NCBI RefSeq assembly: GCF_036417845.1
Contig: NC_090011.1
Location: forward strand, 2,004,726-2,068,725
Reading direction: 5' to 3'
DNA: 64,000 nt
Origin: Apteryx mantelli
Taxonomy: Eukaryota; Chordata; Aves; Apterygiformes; Apterygidae
In this document: one piece after another, positions 19,901-30,018 of the stretch
How the letters are laid out: each line of letters opens with the position of its first letter
How positions within the stretch are numbered: position 1 is the stretch's first letter
Program-made: the position numbers and the translations under genes
The notes under the pieces: model-generated
Told to the model about the DNA's origin: nothing
Seen by the model: the letters and a program-made list of their open reading frames with translations, nothing else
Database searches by the model: none

Positions 19901-22900
19901 GTCCCCACCCACCTTATCGGTGTCGCCGCGTCCCTCGGAGCTGACGCTCCCGTCCCTCTTGCTGGCTTCGGACGAGGCGCCGTAGAGGGGTCCGGGGCCA
20001 CCACCGCCCGGGGCCACCACCACGGCGGCGGTGGCCGCGGGAGCCCCGAGGCCGGGGGGCGCCGGGGGGCCGGGGGGCGCCGGGGGGCAGCCCGCCAGCG
20101 GCAGGGCCCCGTGCAGCAGGAAGGGGGCGGGCGCCGGGGCCGCCGGGGCCGCCGGGACGACGGGCGCCGGCGTTTGGGGGGCGCCCGGGGGGGCCGCCGG
20201 CTTGGCGTGGCTCAGGATCTGGGGACGGAGACGGGGACGGAGGTGACGCCGGGGCGGGGGACGCCGACGCCCTCCCGGCATCCCCGCTGAGGAAGGGGGA
20301 CACCAGGGTTTGGCCCCCCCCCCCGCCCCCATGGGGTGGGTGACGTCCTTGTTGTCCCCCTCGCCGTGTCCCCACCTGGTTGGTGGCCTGGATGAGCTCC
20401 TGCGCCTTGGCCCGGCTCGCCAGGTTGGCCTCCTCCATCTTGAAGAGCAGAGCTGTCACTGCGTGGTGGGGGGTGGGGGGGGGAGAAGAAAAAGGGGTGA
20501 CGGATGTCCCCGTGGCGGCGATGTCACCGTCCCGGTGGCGATACCACCCCCAACGGTGCTGCCACCCCCCGTGCCAGCGATGCCACCACCCCTGATGGCC
20601 ATGCCACCCCTGCGGTGGTGATGCCACCCCCATGATGGTGATGCCATCTCCCCTGATGGCCATGCCACCCCTGCAATGGTGATGCCACCCCCATGACGGT
20701 GATGCCACCACCCCTGATGACCACACCACCCCTGTGATGGCGATGCCACCTCTGCGATGGCAATGCCACCAACCCTGATGGCCATGCCACCCCTCTAACA
20801 GCAAAAACACTTCCTTGATGGCAACGCTACCCCCGCGGTGTTGATGCCACATCCCTGACAGCAATGCCACCCCCCGACAGCAATGCCACCCTCCTGACGC
20901 TAATGCCGCTCCTGCAACGGTGATGCCACCGCCCTGATGGTGATGGCACCTCCTCAGTGGCAATGCCACCACCCTGACGGCAATGCCACCACCCTGACAG
21001 CAATGCCACCGCCCTGATGGCGATGCCACCCCTGTGATGGCAATGTCACCACTCTCACAGTGATGCCACTCTTATGATGGCAATGCCACCACTCTGACAG
21101 CGATGCCATTTTCTTGGCAGCAATGCCACCGCCCCGATGCTGATGCCACCACCCTGACTCTGATGCCACTGCCCCAATGGTGATGCCACTGCCCAGATGA
21201 CAGGCCTATGATGACAACGCCACCACCCTGATGGCGGTGCCACCCTCACGATGGCGATGCCACTGCCCTGACAGTGATGATGCCCTCGTGATGGCAATGC
21301 CACCACCCTGATGGCGATGCCACTGCCCCGACGGTGACACCACCCTTGTGATGGCGATACCATCACCCTAATGGTAATGTCATCCTTGTGATGGTGATGC
21401 CACTGCCCTGACGGTGACACCATCCTTGTGATGGTGACGTCACCACCCTGATGGCAATGCCACCACCCTGACAGCGATGCCACCCTCTTGCCGGCAATAC
21501 CACCGCCCCAACGGCCACACCACCAACCCGATGGTGACGCCACCCTTGCGATGGCGATGCCATCACCCTGATGGCCATGCCACGGACCTGGCAGTGGCGC
21601 CACTCTCACGATGGCGATACCATCACCCTGACAGTGATGCCACCCTCATGATGGTGATGCCACCACCCTGACGGTGGTGCCACCCTCATGATGGTGATGC
21701 CACCACCCTGACGGTGGTGCCACCCTCATGATGGCAACGCCACCACCCTGACGGCGATGCCACCGCCCCAACGGCCACACCACCAACCCGATGGTGCCAC
21801 CGCCCTCGTGACGGCGATACCATCGCCCCGATGGCGACGCCACCACCCCGGTGCCACCTACGTGCCAGGACGCCGCTGGTGGTGCAGTCGACGCCGCCGG
21901 GCAGGTTCCAGGCCAGGGGGGCGGCGGCGGGCGGCGGCGGCGGCAGAGGCCTCCCCGGCTCCTCCTTGGCCTCCGAGCGGCTGTCGGCTTGCGGCTCCCC
22001 CGGCGGCGCCTCCGCGGCCGCCCCGGCACCCGCCGCCACCGTCACCGTCACCGCCGCCACCGCGCCGCCGCCGCCACCGGCCTCCTCCTCGGCGAGGAAG
22101 GAGACGTCGGGCGTCTTGCAGCTGCTGTCGACGGTCTGCGAGTCGGGCGTCAGCTCCTGCTCGGCCGGCGGCGCCGGCGGCGGAGGCGGCTTAGCCGGGC
22201 TCGGCGGTTTGGCGCCGCCGGGCGTCTTCTCCGCGCCGGCCCAGGGCGCCTCGTCCTTGGCGGGGGGTCGCAGCGGGGGGCTGCCGCCCCCCCCTTGGCT
22301 GCAACTGTCCGCTTTGGATTTCTTCAGCGAGCCCTTGGGTTTGGTTTTCTTCTTCTTCTTGGCCTCGCCGGCGCCCTTGGCCTTGCCGCCGGCGCCCTTG
22401 GTCTTCTTGAGGCCCGTCTTGGCCTTCACCGTCTTGGCTTTCTTGGCCTTGCCGCCGGGCTCCTTGCCGTCGGCCGGCTCCGCTTTGCCGCCGGCTTTGG
22501 CCTCGGCGGCGGCCGCCGCCACCGCCGCTTTCTCCTCGGGCTTGAGGAAGGGCGAGCGGCTCTCGGTGTCGCGGCTGAACTTGACGCCGATGGAGCCGGC
22601 TTCCTTGACGGAGGCGGTGGTGGAGCTGACGCCCTCGCGGATGAGCACGGCCACCTTGGACTGCAGCTTCACCTTGCGCGCCGAGCCGCCCTTGCCGCCG
22701 CCGCCGCCGCTCTCCTTGTGCGCCGCTTTGGCTTTGCGCGGCGCCTTATCCCGCTCGGCGCGCGCTTTTTCCTTCTCCGCTTTCGGCGGCTCCGGCGCCG
22801 GGCGGCCGGGTCCTTCCTTGAATTTCTTCTTGTACTTCTCGCGCGCCGCCGGGCGCTCTTCAGCGTAGCCCCGCTTGCGCTCCTTCTCCTTGCTGGCTTT

Positions 22901-25900
22901 GCTTTTGGGAGGCTCCTCGGCTTTGCGGGCCGCTCCGGATTCCCCTTTGCCGGAGGTCGGGTGGCCACGGAGCGGCGCCGCCTCGGGGGGTTCGCGATCG
23001 GAAAACCCCTCGAAGCTCAAGCCTTCGGAATCGTAGAGCACCTCGCGCTTGGCCGGCTCCGGCGTGCCTTCCTGCCGGCTCACCGTGATGGTCCTCTTGA
23101 TGGTGAAGAGGTCGGTGTCGTTGAGGTCCTGGATGGAGGGCGGCACCACGGCGCGGGCGTCGCGCCGCCGCTCGCCTCCCGCCGCCGCCGCCTTCTCCGC
23201 TTTGGCCTCATCCGGATGCGCCTCGCGGTCCTTGTCGCGGGAAGCGCGGCGCGGCGGGCGCTTGTCGCGGGAGCGCGAGCGCTGCTGCTTCTTCTTCTTC
23301 TTCCCTTCGCCGCGGTGCTTGTCCTTGTGCCGGGGTCGCCGAGCCCGGTCGCCGCCGCCGCTGCTGCCCGAGCGGGAACGGCGGCCCCGGCGTTTCTCCC
23401 GCGATTTGGAGCGGCGTCGCCGGCGGTCGGAGCCCACGGCGGAAACGGCGCCGCCGCCGCCACCGCCGGCCGGCGACCAGGAGCGCCGGCGGGAACGGGA
23501 GCGGGAGCCGCGGTGGCGGGAACGGGAACGCCGGCGCTCTTTGGATTTGGAGCGCGATTCGGAAGCTTTTTTAGCCGGCCACGAAGGCGCCCGAGGTTCT
23601 TTGGGCGCTTTGCGTTCCCGCGAGCGTTTGCTTTTCTTCCGCGATCCCGAACTGGAAGCCGACCGGGTTTGCGAAGGAGGCCGGAAACGTTCGCGCCGTT
23701 GCGTGAGGATCTTGCGCCGCAAATCGGCCCCTTTCCAGCGCGGGTCGGGCTGGCTGTCGCCGAAGTCCACCTGCAGCGCGGCCTCCTCGTCCGAATCGGC
23801 GTGAAGCGAGAGGAAATCGTCGCCCTCGGGCAACCGCAGCGCCCGCGGTTCGGCGGCCCGGCACCGGCTCCGGAAAAGCCGGATGGGGCTGTAACGCTCG
23901 TCCTCGGGCTGCACGATTTCGCCTTCCTCGATCTCCGAGTCGCCTTCGGCGCCTCCCCAGTCGAGCGGCGCCCGGCGCCCGGCCCGGTGCCGCCCGCTCT
24001 TGGCGCCTTTCTCGCCCCGCGCCGGCGCTTTGGGGTTGCCCGCCGTCACCACCTCCAGCGACACTTTTCCTTCCAGCTTGGGATTGGCCTCGGCTTCCGA
24101 GCGGCTCTTGGCTGCCAAGTCGACGACGAAAACGCGCCGCCGCGGTTCCGGCTCGGCTCCGTCCGACTGCTCCGAAGCGTTTTCCTCCTCCGGCAGCGTC
24201 GAGTCGGCTCCCGGCGGCTGCTCTTTGGGCTCGGAGGGTTCGGCGGGCGCTTTGTCGGGTCGCGGCGGCCGCGACGCCGGGCTGGAGCTGGGTTCCGCTT
24301 CCTCCGGGCCTTTTTCGGAGCCCGGGAAATCCTGGCTGAGGCTGTTGTCGTCGTAGATGCCGGCCAACGTCTCCGAGATGCGGCTGATGCTGTGCGACAT
24401 GTCGGGCCGGGCGGCGGCGGCGGCCGCCTCGTCGTCCTCGTCGTCGTCGTCGTCCTCCTCATCTTCCTCGTCGTCCTCCTCCTCCTCCTCGTCGTCGGGG
24501 CTGGGGCTGCTGCGGGACGAGCTGGGGTTGGAGCCGGTGGGGTCGAAGGGGTCGTACTTCTGGTCCTGCCGCCCTTCGGCCTCTTTGCGGGGCGAGGCGC
24601 CGTAGGCGAAGTCGCCGCCGGCGTTGTCCTCGTCCGTGGGGTGGAAAGGGTCATAAATATCGAGGTCGGGCGAGCGGGGAAGGCAGGCGGCGGCGGCGGG
24701 CGGCGCGCCGGGCTGCGAGGAGGAGGAGGCCGAGGAGGAAGACGAGCGGGACGACGACGAGGAGGAGGAGGACGACGACGAGGAGGAATCGGCTTTTTCC
24801 AGGGCGCTGGCGGGCGGCGGCGGGTCGCGGGCGGCGGCGGTGGCGGCGGCCGGGGGGGGCCCCTGCGGGCGCTGCTGGGCCGGGGGGGCGCCCAGCACGG
24901 CGCCCAGCACGGCGGCGCGGGGGCCCCGGGGGCGCCGGGGCCGGCCCGGCGTGGGTGGGGGGCCGCGGCGGGGCCGGCGGGGCAGCGGGGGGGCCGGCGG
25001 GGCGCCCGGGGGGCCGCTCGGGGGGGCCGGGGGGCCGGCGGCGGCTCGCCAACGCCGCGCCGACGAGCCCGGCACCCGGCCTGCGCGACACCGGGGGGGG
25101 GGGGGGGAGGCGTCACGGGGTGGGGGGGGGGACGCACCCCAGGCGTCCCCTCCCTCCCCAGCACCCCACGTCCCCCCCCCCCCAATGTCCGTGTCCCCCC
25201 CCAGCACCCCATGTCCCCCCCAGGGACCCTCCTGAGACCCCATGTCGTCCCCCCCCAGCACCCCATGTCCCCCTAGGGACCCTCTTAATGCCCCGTGTCC
25301 CCCCCCAGCACCCCAAGTTCCCCCCCAGGGACCCTCTTAATGCCCCGTGTCCCCCCCCCCAGCACCCAAATTCCCCCCAGGAACCCTCCTAAAGCCCCGT
25401 GTCCCCCCCTAGCACCCCAAGTTCCCCCCCAGGGACCCTCTTAATGCCCCATATCCCCCCCCAGCACCCAAATTCCCCCCAGGGACCCTCCTAATGCCCC
25501 ATGTTCCCCCCCAACACCCTATTTCCCCCCCCGACACCCCCTTAAGGCCTCACATCCCCCCCCCAGCACCCTAGATTCCCCCCCAGGGACCCTCCTAATG
25601 CCCCGTGTCCCCCCCCAGCACCCCGTGTCCCCCCCGGGGACCCTCCTGAGGCCCCATGTCCCCCTCCGGCACCCCATATGCCCCTCAGGGACCCCTCCTA
25701 GCCCCCCTGCCCCCCCCCAGCACCCCGTGCGGCCCCCCCCCCCCCGGCCCCCACCCACCTCCTTTAGGTGCCCTCCAGGGCCGCTCGCGGCGGAGGAGCC
25801 CCGAGGCGGCGGCCACGTCCCCGACGCGGACCTCGGCCACCAGCTCCACCTCCTCCAGGTCCCCCTCGCCCTCCCCACTGCCGGCATGGGGACGGCGTCG

Positions 25901-27455
25901 GCACGGGGGGGGGGCCCAGGCGTCCGGGTGGCCCCCCCCCCCGCCCCGCTCCACCCCGAGGGGGCCCAGGCGTCCGGGAGGTCCCCAACCCACCCCAGGG
26001 GGGCCCAGGTGTCCGGGCTTCCCCCTCCTCCCGCCCCCAGGGGGGCCCAGGCGTCCGGGATTCCTTTTCTCCACCTCCGGGGGGGGGGGGCCCAGGCATC
26101 CAGGATCCCTTCTCTCCACTTCCAGGGGGGGCCCAGGTGTCCGGGATCCCTTTTCTCCACCTCCCGGGGGGGGCCCAGGCGTCCGGGCTCTCTCCCTCCC
26201 ACCCCAGTGGGACCCAGGCATCCGGGATCCCTTTTCTCCACCCCAGTGGGACCCAGGCGTTCGGGATCCCTTTTCTCCACCTCCGGGGGGGGGGGGCCCA
26301 GGCATCCAGGATCCCTTCTCTCCACTTCCAGGGGGGGCCCAGGTGTCTGGGATCCCTTTTCTCCACCTCCCGGGGGGGGGCCCAGGCATCTGGGATCCCC
26401 CTCCCCAGGGTGGGGCCCAGGCGTCCGGGCTCTCTCCCTCCCACCCCAGTGGGACCCAGGCATCCGGGATCCCTTTTCGCCACCTCCAGGGGGGGCCCAG
26501 GCGTGCGGGTGCCCCCCTCCCACCCCGCGGGGGTGAGGGGCCCAGGCGTCCGGCTCACCCTGCGGCGGCGGCGGAGCCGAGGAGCAGCTGGGCCCGCAGC
26601 GAGGCCAAACACGTCTGCTGCAGCTGGTCGAGGGCCCCCGCGAGGCCCCCCGGCGCCTCCGAAATCTGGGGGGGGGGATCAGACGCTGAAGGAGGGGGGG
26701 GGAAGGGACAGAGGGACCCCCCCGCCCCGAAATTCGGCTCCCAGCGTGCACCGGGGCAGAGCCGGGGCGCACGGCGCACCGGGACACGCGGCTGCTCCGC
26801 GGCGTCGCGAGGGGCTCGGCGCTCCCACCGCCGAGCCGGACTGGGAGGCGCTGGGAGGAACTGGGAGGTACTGGGAGGTACTGGGAGGCGCCGTCACCTC
26901 GTCGCCGAAGCGGCGTCACTCACCGGGCCGCCCTCGGCGCGGGGTCCCCAGCACCACGGCTGCCGGGCCATCCTCTTCCTCGCGGCGTCTGCAAGGGCGG
27001 GAGGAAGGGGAGGAAGAGGGGGGTGAGGGGGACAAGGACGAGCCCCTCGGGGACACCGAGGGGGACACGCGCGAGGACGCAGGGCCACCAAGCGTCCCCC
27101 CCCCCCGCCCTACCTTTGTCACCGGCCCAATCCTGCCGCTCGCCCTGGAAGCCGCCGCTCACCACGCGCTGCAGAGCCTTCTGCCGAGGAAGAGGAGGGC
27201 AGATCCCGGCGCCGGGGCTCAGCACCCCGCCGGCGGCGAAACGGGGGGGGGGCCCAGGCGTCCGGGCCTCCCCCCCAAACCCAACCTTCCCCCCCTGGTG
27301 CTGTCCCTTACCATGATGACCTGCCCGGGGCAGAGGGGGCCCCGCTGGCAGCCTTCGGCCTCGGGGGGGGCCTCGCCGGGGCGCCCCGGGTCCTCGCCGG
27401 GCCCCGCCGGGTCCTCCCGCCCCGGGGGCCGCGGCTTCTCCTCCTCCTCCTCCAT
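16963..27455 (-). CDS. SCAF1: SR-related CTD-associated factor 1
   Basis: Nuclear SR-like protein thought to couple the RNA polymerase II CTD to splicing. Coding exons in transcript order: 27455-27312, 27180-27114, 26988-26924, 26665-26559, 25877-25759, a giant exon 25080-21862 (3,219 bases), 20458-20376, 20218-19913, 17359-17231, 17145-16963. These sum to 4,422 bases (1,473 aa plus stop) with every phase consistent and no interruption. The start MEEEEEKPR resembles human MEEEDES. The giant exon has a poly-Ser tract, [13 protein letters not shown], an Asp/Glu tract, [35 protein letters not shown], an RS-rich centre, [20 protein letters not shown] and [10 protein letters not shown]. The C-terminus ([33 protein letters not shown]) is the block shared with SCAF11 and PHRF1. 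The last acceptor ends in AAG rather than CAG. Confidence 0.97.
17360..19912. repeat. Minisatellites in a SCAF1 intron
   Basis: From about 17560 to 18640 the units contain GACATGGGATGTCCCCGTCA. From about 18900 to 19880 they become GGTCCCTACAAGACGTCCCC, with a period near 48 bases (for example 19471 and 19519). The region between is degenerate. No gene was seen. Confidence 0.85.
20470..21855. repeat. GATGGCGATGCCACCACCCT minisatellite in a SCAF1 intron
   Basis: About 1.4 kb of imperfect units around GATGGTGATGCCACCACCCT fills the intron just downstream of the giant exon. Minus-strand frames through it read on from the giant exon and are spurious. Confidence 0.85.
25090..25755. repeat. CAGCACCCCATGTCCCCCC minisatellite in a SCAF1 intron
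   Basis: Units combining CCCAGCACCCCAAGTTCC and CAGGGACCCTCTTAATGCCC fill the intron upstream of the giant exon. Confidence 0.85.
25890..26550. repeat. CCCAGGCGTCCGGG-bearing array in a SCAF1 intron
   Basis: Units with GGGGGGCCCAGGCGTCCGGG followed by GATCCCTTTTCTCCACCTCC repeat about a dozen times. The core 14-mer CCCAGGCGTCCGGG also recurs across the rest of the window. Confidence 0.85.
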
Positions 27456-27476
27456 GGCCCGGCGACGGCGAGCGGC
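27456..27476 (-). other. SCAF1: SCAF1 5'UTR part of the start exon
   Basis: A CGTCGCAG acceptor (read on the minus strand) precedes 21 untranslated bases before the ATG at 27455-27453. The remaining 5'UTR comes from an upstream exon ending at 29312. Confidence 0.65.
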
Positions 27477-27489
27477 CTGCGACGATGGG

Positions 27490-29250
27490 GGGGGAGATTT
27501 GGGGGTTGTGACCCCCCCCCCGCCCCCCGCTCCCTCCTTGCTGCCCCGATCCCCCCCTTTTCTACCCCCCGTTTCTCCCTCCTGCCCCCGCTCCCCCCTT
27601 TTCGACCCCCTGCTCCCCCCCTTCTTTCTGCCCCCTTTCCCCTCTCCTGCCCCAAATCCCCTTGGCTCTGCCCCAATTCCCTGCTTCTTCCTGTCCCCAA
27701 TCCCCCTTTTCTACCCCAGTTCCCTTCTCCTGTCACAATTCCCCCTTTTTCACCCCAATTCCTCTCTCTCCACCCCAATTCTTCTTCTTTCCTGCCCCAC
27801 TTCCCCCTTTTTCCACTCTTTTCTCCTTTTTTTGTTTCATTTTCCCCTTCCTTTCTACCCCAATTCTCCCTTTTCAACCCCAGTTCTCCTTTTTCTACCC
27901 CAAATCCTCCTTTTCTGCCAGAATTCCCCCTTTTTTGCCCCAACTCCCCCTCCCTTCTGTCCCAGCTCCCCCCTTTCTGCCCCATTTGCCCTTTTCCTAC
28001 TCTAATTCCCTTTATTGCTCCCTTCCCAAATCCTTCCCCTCTGCTCTCCCTTCGCTCCCTAACACTTTTTCCTGCTCTTCTTTCCTTTTTCTGCCCTGAA
28101 GCCCCCGCTCCTGCCCCCAAATCCCCCTTTCCTACCCCAAATACTTCCTTCTTAATCATCTTTTTATACCCGAATTGTCTAATTAAATCCCTAAACCCCA
28201 TTTTTTTTCCAGGCTCCTTTTTCCACCTTATTATCCCTCTTTCTGCTCCAATTTCCCCTTTCCTGCCCCATCACCTTTTCTAATCCCAAATCCCCTCACT
28301 GCCTGTCCCAAACATCTTTTTTTTTTAAATTTCAATTAACCTTTTCTTCACCCAAAACTGCCTTTTTCTGCCCCAATCACTTATTTTACCCCAACTAACC
28401 ACGTTATAGTTTAAATCGCTTTTCCTGAGCCAGCGCTCCCCCTTCCTGCCCCAAATGTCTCCTTCCTGTCCTGATCACCTTTTCTTACCTCAAATTCCCC
28501 TTTCCTACCCCAAATCTTCTCTTTCTGTCGTAACGCTCCCCATTCCTAACCAAAATTCCCCCCTTCCTGCCCCAAATCCCCTCATTCCTACCCCAAATCC
28601 CCCTATTCCTACCCCAATGCTCCCCATTCCTGCTCCAATCCATTTTTCCCCACTCCCAGCTAACCCTTTCCTGCCCCAACACACCCTTCCTGCTCCAAAG
28701 CCCCCTATTCTTGCCCCAAATCCCCCCTTCCTGCCCCAAATCCCCTAGTCTTGCCCCAGCGTCCCTCTTCCTACCCTGATCGCCTCATTTTACCCCACGG
28801 AACTGCTTCCTGCCCCCAACCCCCCCCATTCCTGCCTCAAACTCCTCTTTCTACCTTGATCGCTTCTCTTTACCCCAATTTACCTCCTCCTGCTCCAAAA
28901 CCGCCCATTCCTGCCCCAAATCCCCTATTCCTGCCCCAATGGCCCCCTCCTGCCCCAAATCCCCCCGTTCTCGCCCCAAATCCTCCATTCCTACCCCAGT
29001 GCCCCCCCTTCCTGCCCCGATCACCTTTTCTGACCTCAGCTAACCCCCTCCTGCCCCAAATCCTCCCGTTCTCGCCCCAAACCCGCCCGTTCCTGCGCCA
29101 GTGCCCCCTCCTGCCCCAAATCCCCCCATTCTTGCCCCAACCGCCCCCTTCCTGCCCCAACCACCCCCTCCCCTCTGCCCCCCCGTGCTGCCGCCCCCCC
29201 CTCCCGGCCCCGGTTCTCCCCCCCCAGGCCCCGTTTTCCTCCCCCCCCGG
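27490..29250. repeat. Pyrimidine-rich array in SCAF1 intron 1
   Basis: About 1.75 kb in which the + strand is overwhelmingly C and T with short A runs. It is built from units such as CCTGCCCCAAATCCCCC and TTCCTACCCCAATTC. It is less GC-rich than its surroundings. No coding or RNA signal was seen. Confidence 0.85.
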
Positions 29251-29311
29251 TACCTCCGCCCCCCGCCCTAGAGGCGCGGGCCCAGCCCGGCCGCCCCCGC
29301 CGCCATCTTAC

Positions 29312-29608
29312 CCGCTCGGCTCCGCTGCGGGGGCGGGGCCGGGCGCGGGGCGCGCCGGGAGCCGTAGTGCGGGTTGGGGGGGGTGTGCGGACTACAGATC
29401 CCAGCAGCCCCCGCGCCGCGCGGGGTGTGCCGGGAGCCGTAGTGCGGGCGGCGAGGGGCGGGGGGGGACTACAGCTCCAGCAGCCTTCGGGCCGCGCGGG
29501 GCACGCCGGGACGGGTAGTCCCGCCGGGCGTGTAGGAGGGGCGGCAAGAAAGGCGCGCAAGGCACGCCGGGAGCGCAGCTCCGCCATGGCGGGCGGTTGC
29601 TAGGAGAC
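29312..29608 (-). promoter_or_regulatory. SCAF1: SCAF1 exon 1 and promoter with a cluster of ZNF143-like sites
   Basis: On the minus strand a non-coding exon ends at 29312 (GAGCGG before GTAAGATGGCGGC, which embeds a YY1-like AAGATGGCGGC). Upstream are five elements resembling the ZNF143/SBS consensus ACTACAATTCCCAGCATGC: 29357-29370 and 29432-29445 (reverse), 29391-29408 and 29468-29484 (forward), and a weak one at 29507-29523. An RFX X-box-like GTTGCTAGGAGAC lies at 29596-29608. The block is CpG-rich and shared with the divergent RRAS gene. Confidence 0.65.
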
Positions 29609-29659
29609 GGCGCGGTGGGGCCGGGCCCGGCGCGGCACAGGAAGGGAAGGGAAGGGAGT

Positions 29660-30018
29660 GAAGGGAGTGACGTCGCCGCCGCGTGACGTCACCATGAGTG
29701 ACGCCACCACGAGTGACGTCGCCAGGCGTGACGTCATCCCTCCCGGTGGGGCTGTTAGTCGCTTTCCCGGGGAGGGGGGGAAAGGGGGGCGCCCCGGAAT
29801 CCTGGGTCCCTTCGCGCGGGGCCGGGCGGAGGTGACGCACTTCCGGCCCCTCCCCTCCGCCGCGGCGGGGGTGGGGGCGGAGCCAGGCGGCCGGGCCACG
29901 CCCCCCCTCGCCGGGGCCAGCGCGCCTTGTAGGGCAGCGGCGGGCACAGGGGGCGGGGCGGGTTGGGTCATTTGCATAGATTAGCATGCGGGCCCCGCCC
30001 CCCTCCCCGGGCCGAGGC
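29660..30018 (+). promoter_or_regulatory. RRAS: RRAS promoter and 5'UTR with a CRE cluster
   Basis: Two perfect CRE sites TGACGTCA (29684-29691, 29729-29736) and about three near matches (29668, 29698, 29714) lie within 80 bases. GC-box-like GGGGCGGGGC sequences follow near 29950. A short AT-rich stretch TCATTTGCATAGATTAGCAT (about 29969-29988) contains an octamer-like ATTTGCAT. The transcription start is not resolved. Confidence 0.6.

Noticed and set aside
21851-25276. An open frame of 1,141 codons on the + strand across the SCAF1 giant exon
   Set aside because: It is the antisense shadow of a very GC-rich coding exon. The minus-strand frame matches SCAF1 throughout, while the + strand product is an Arg/Gly/Ala-rich composition artefact.
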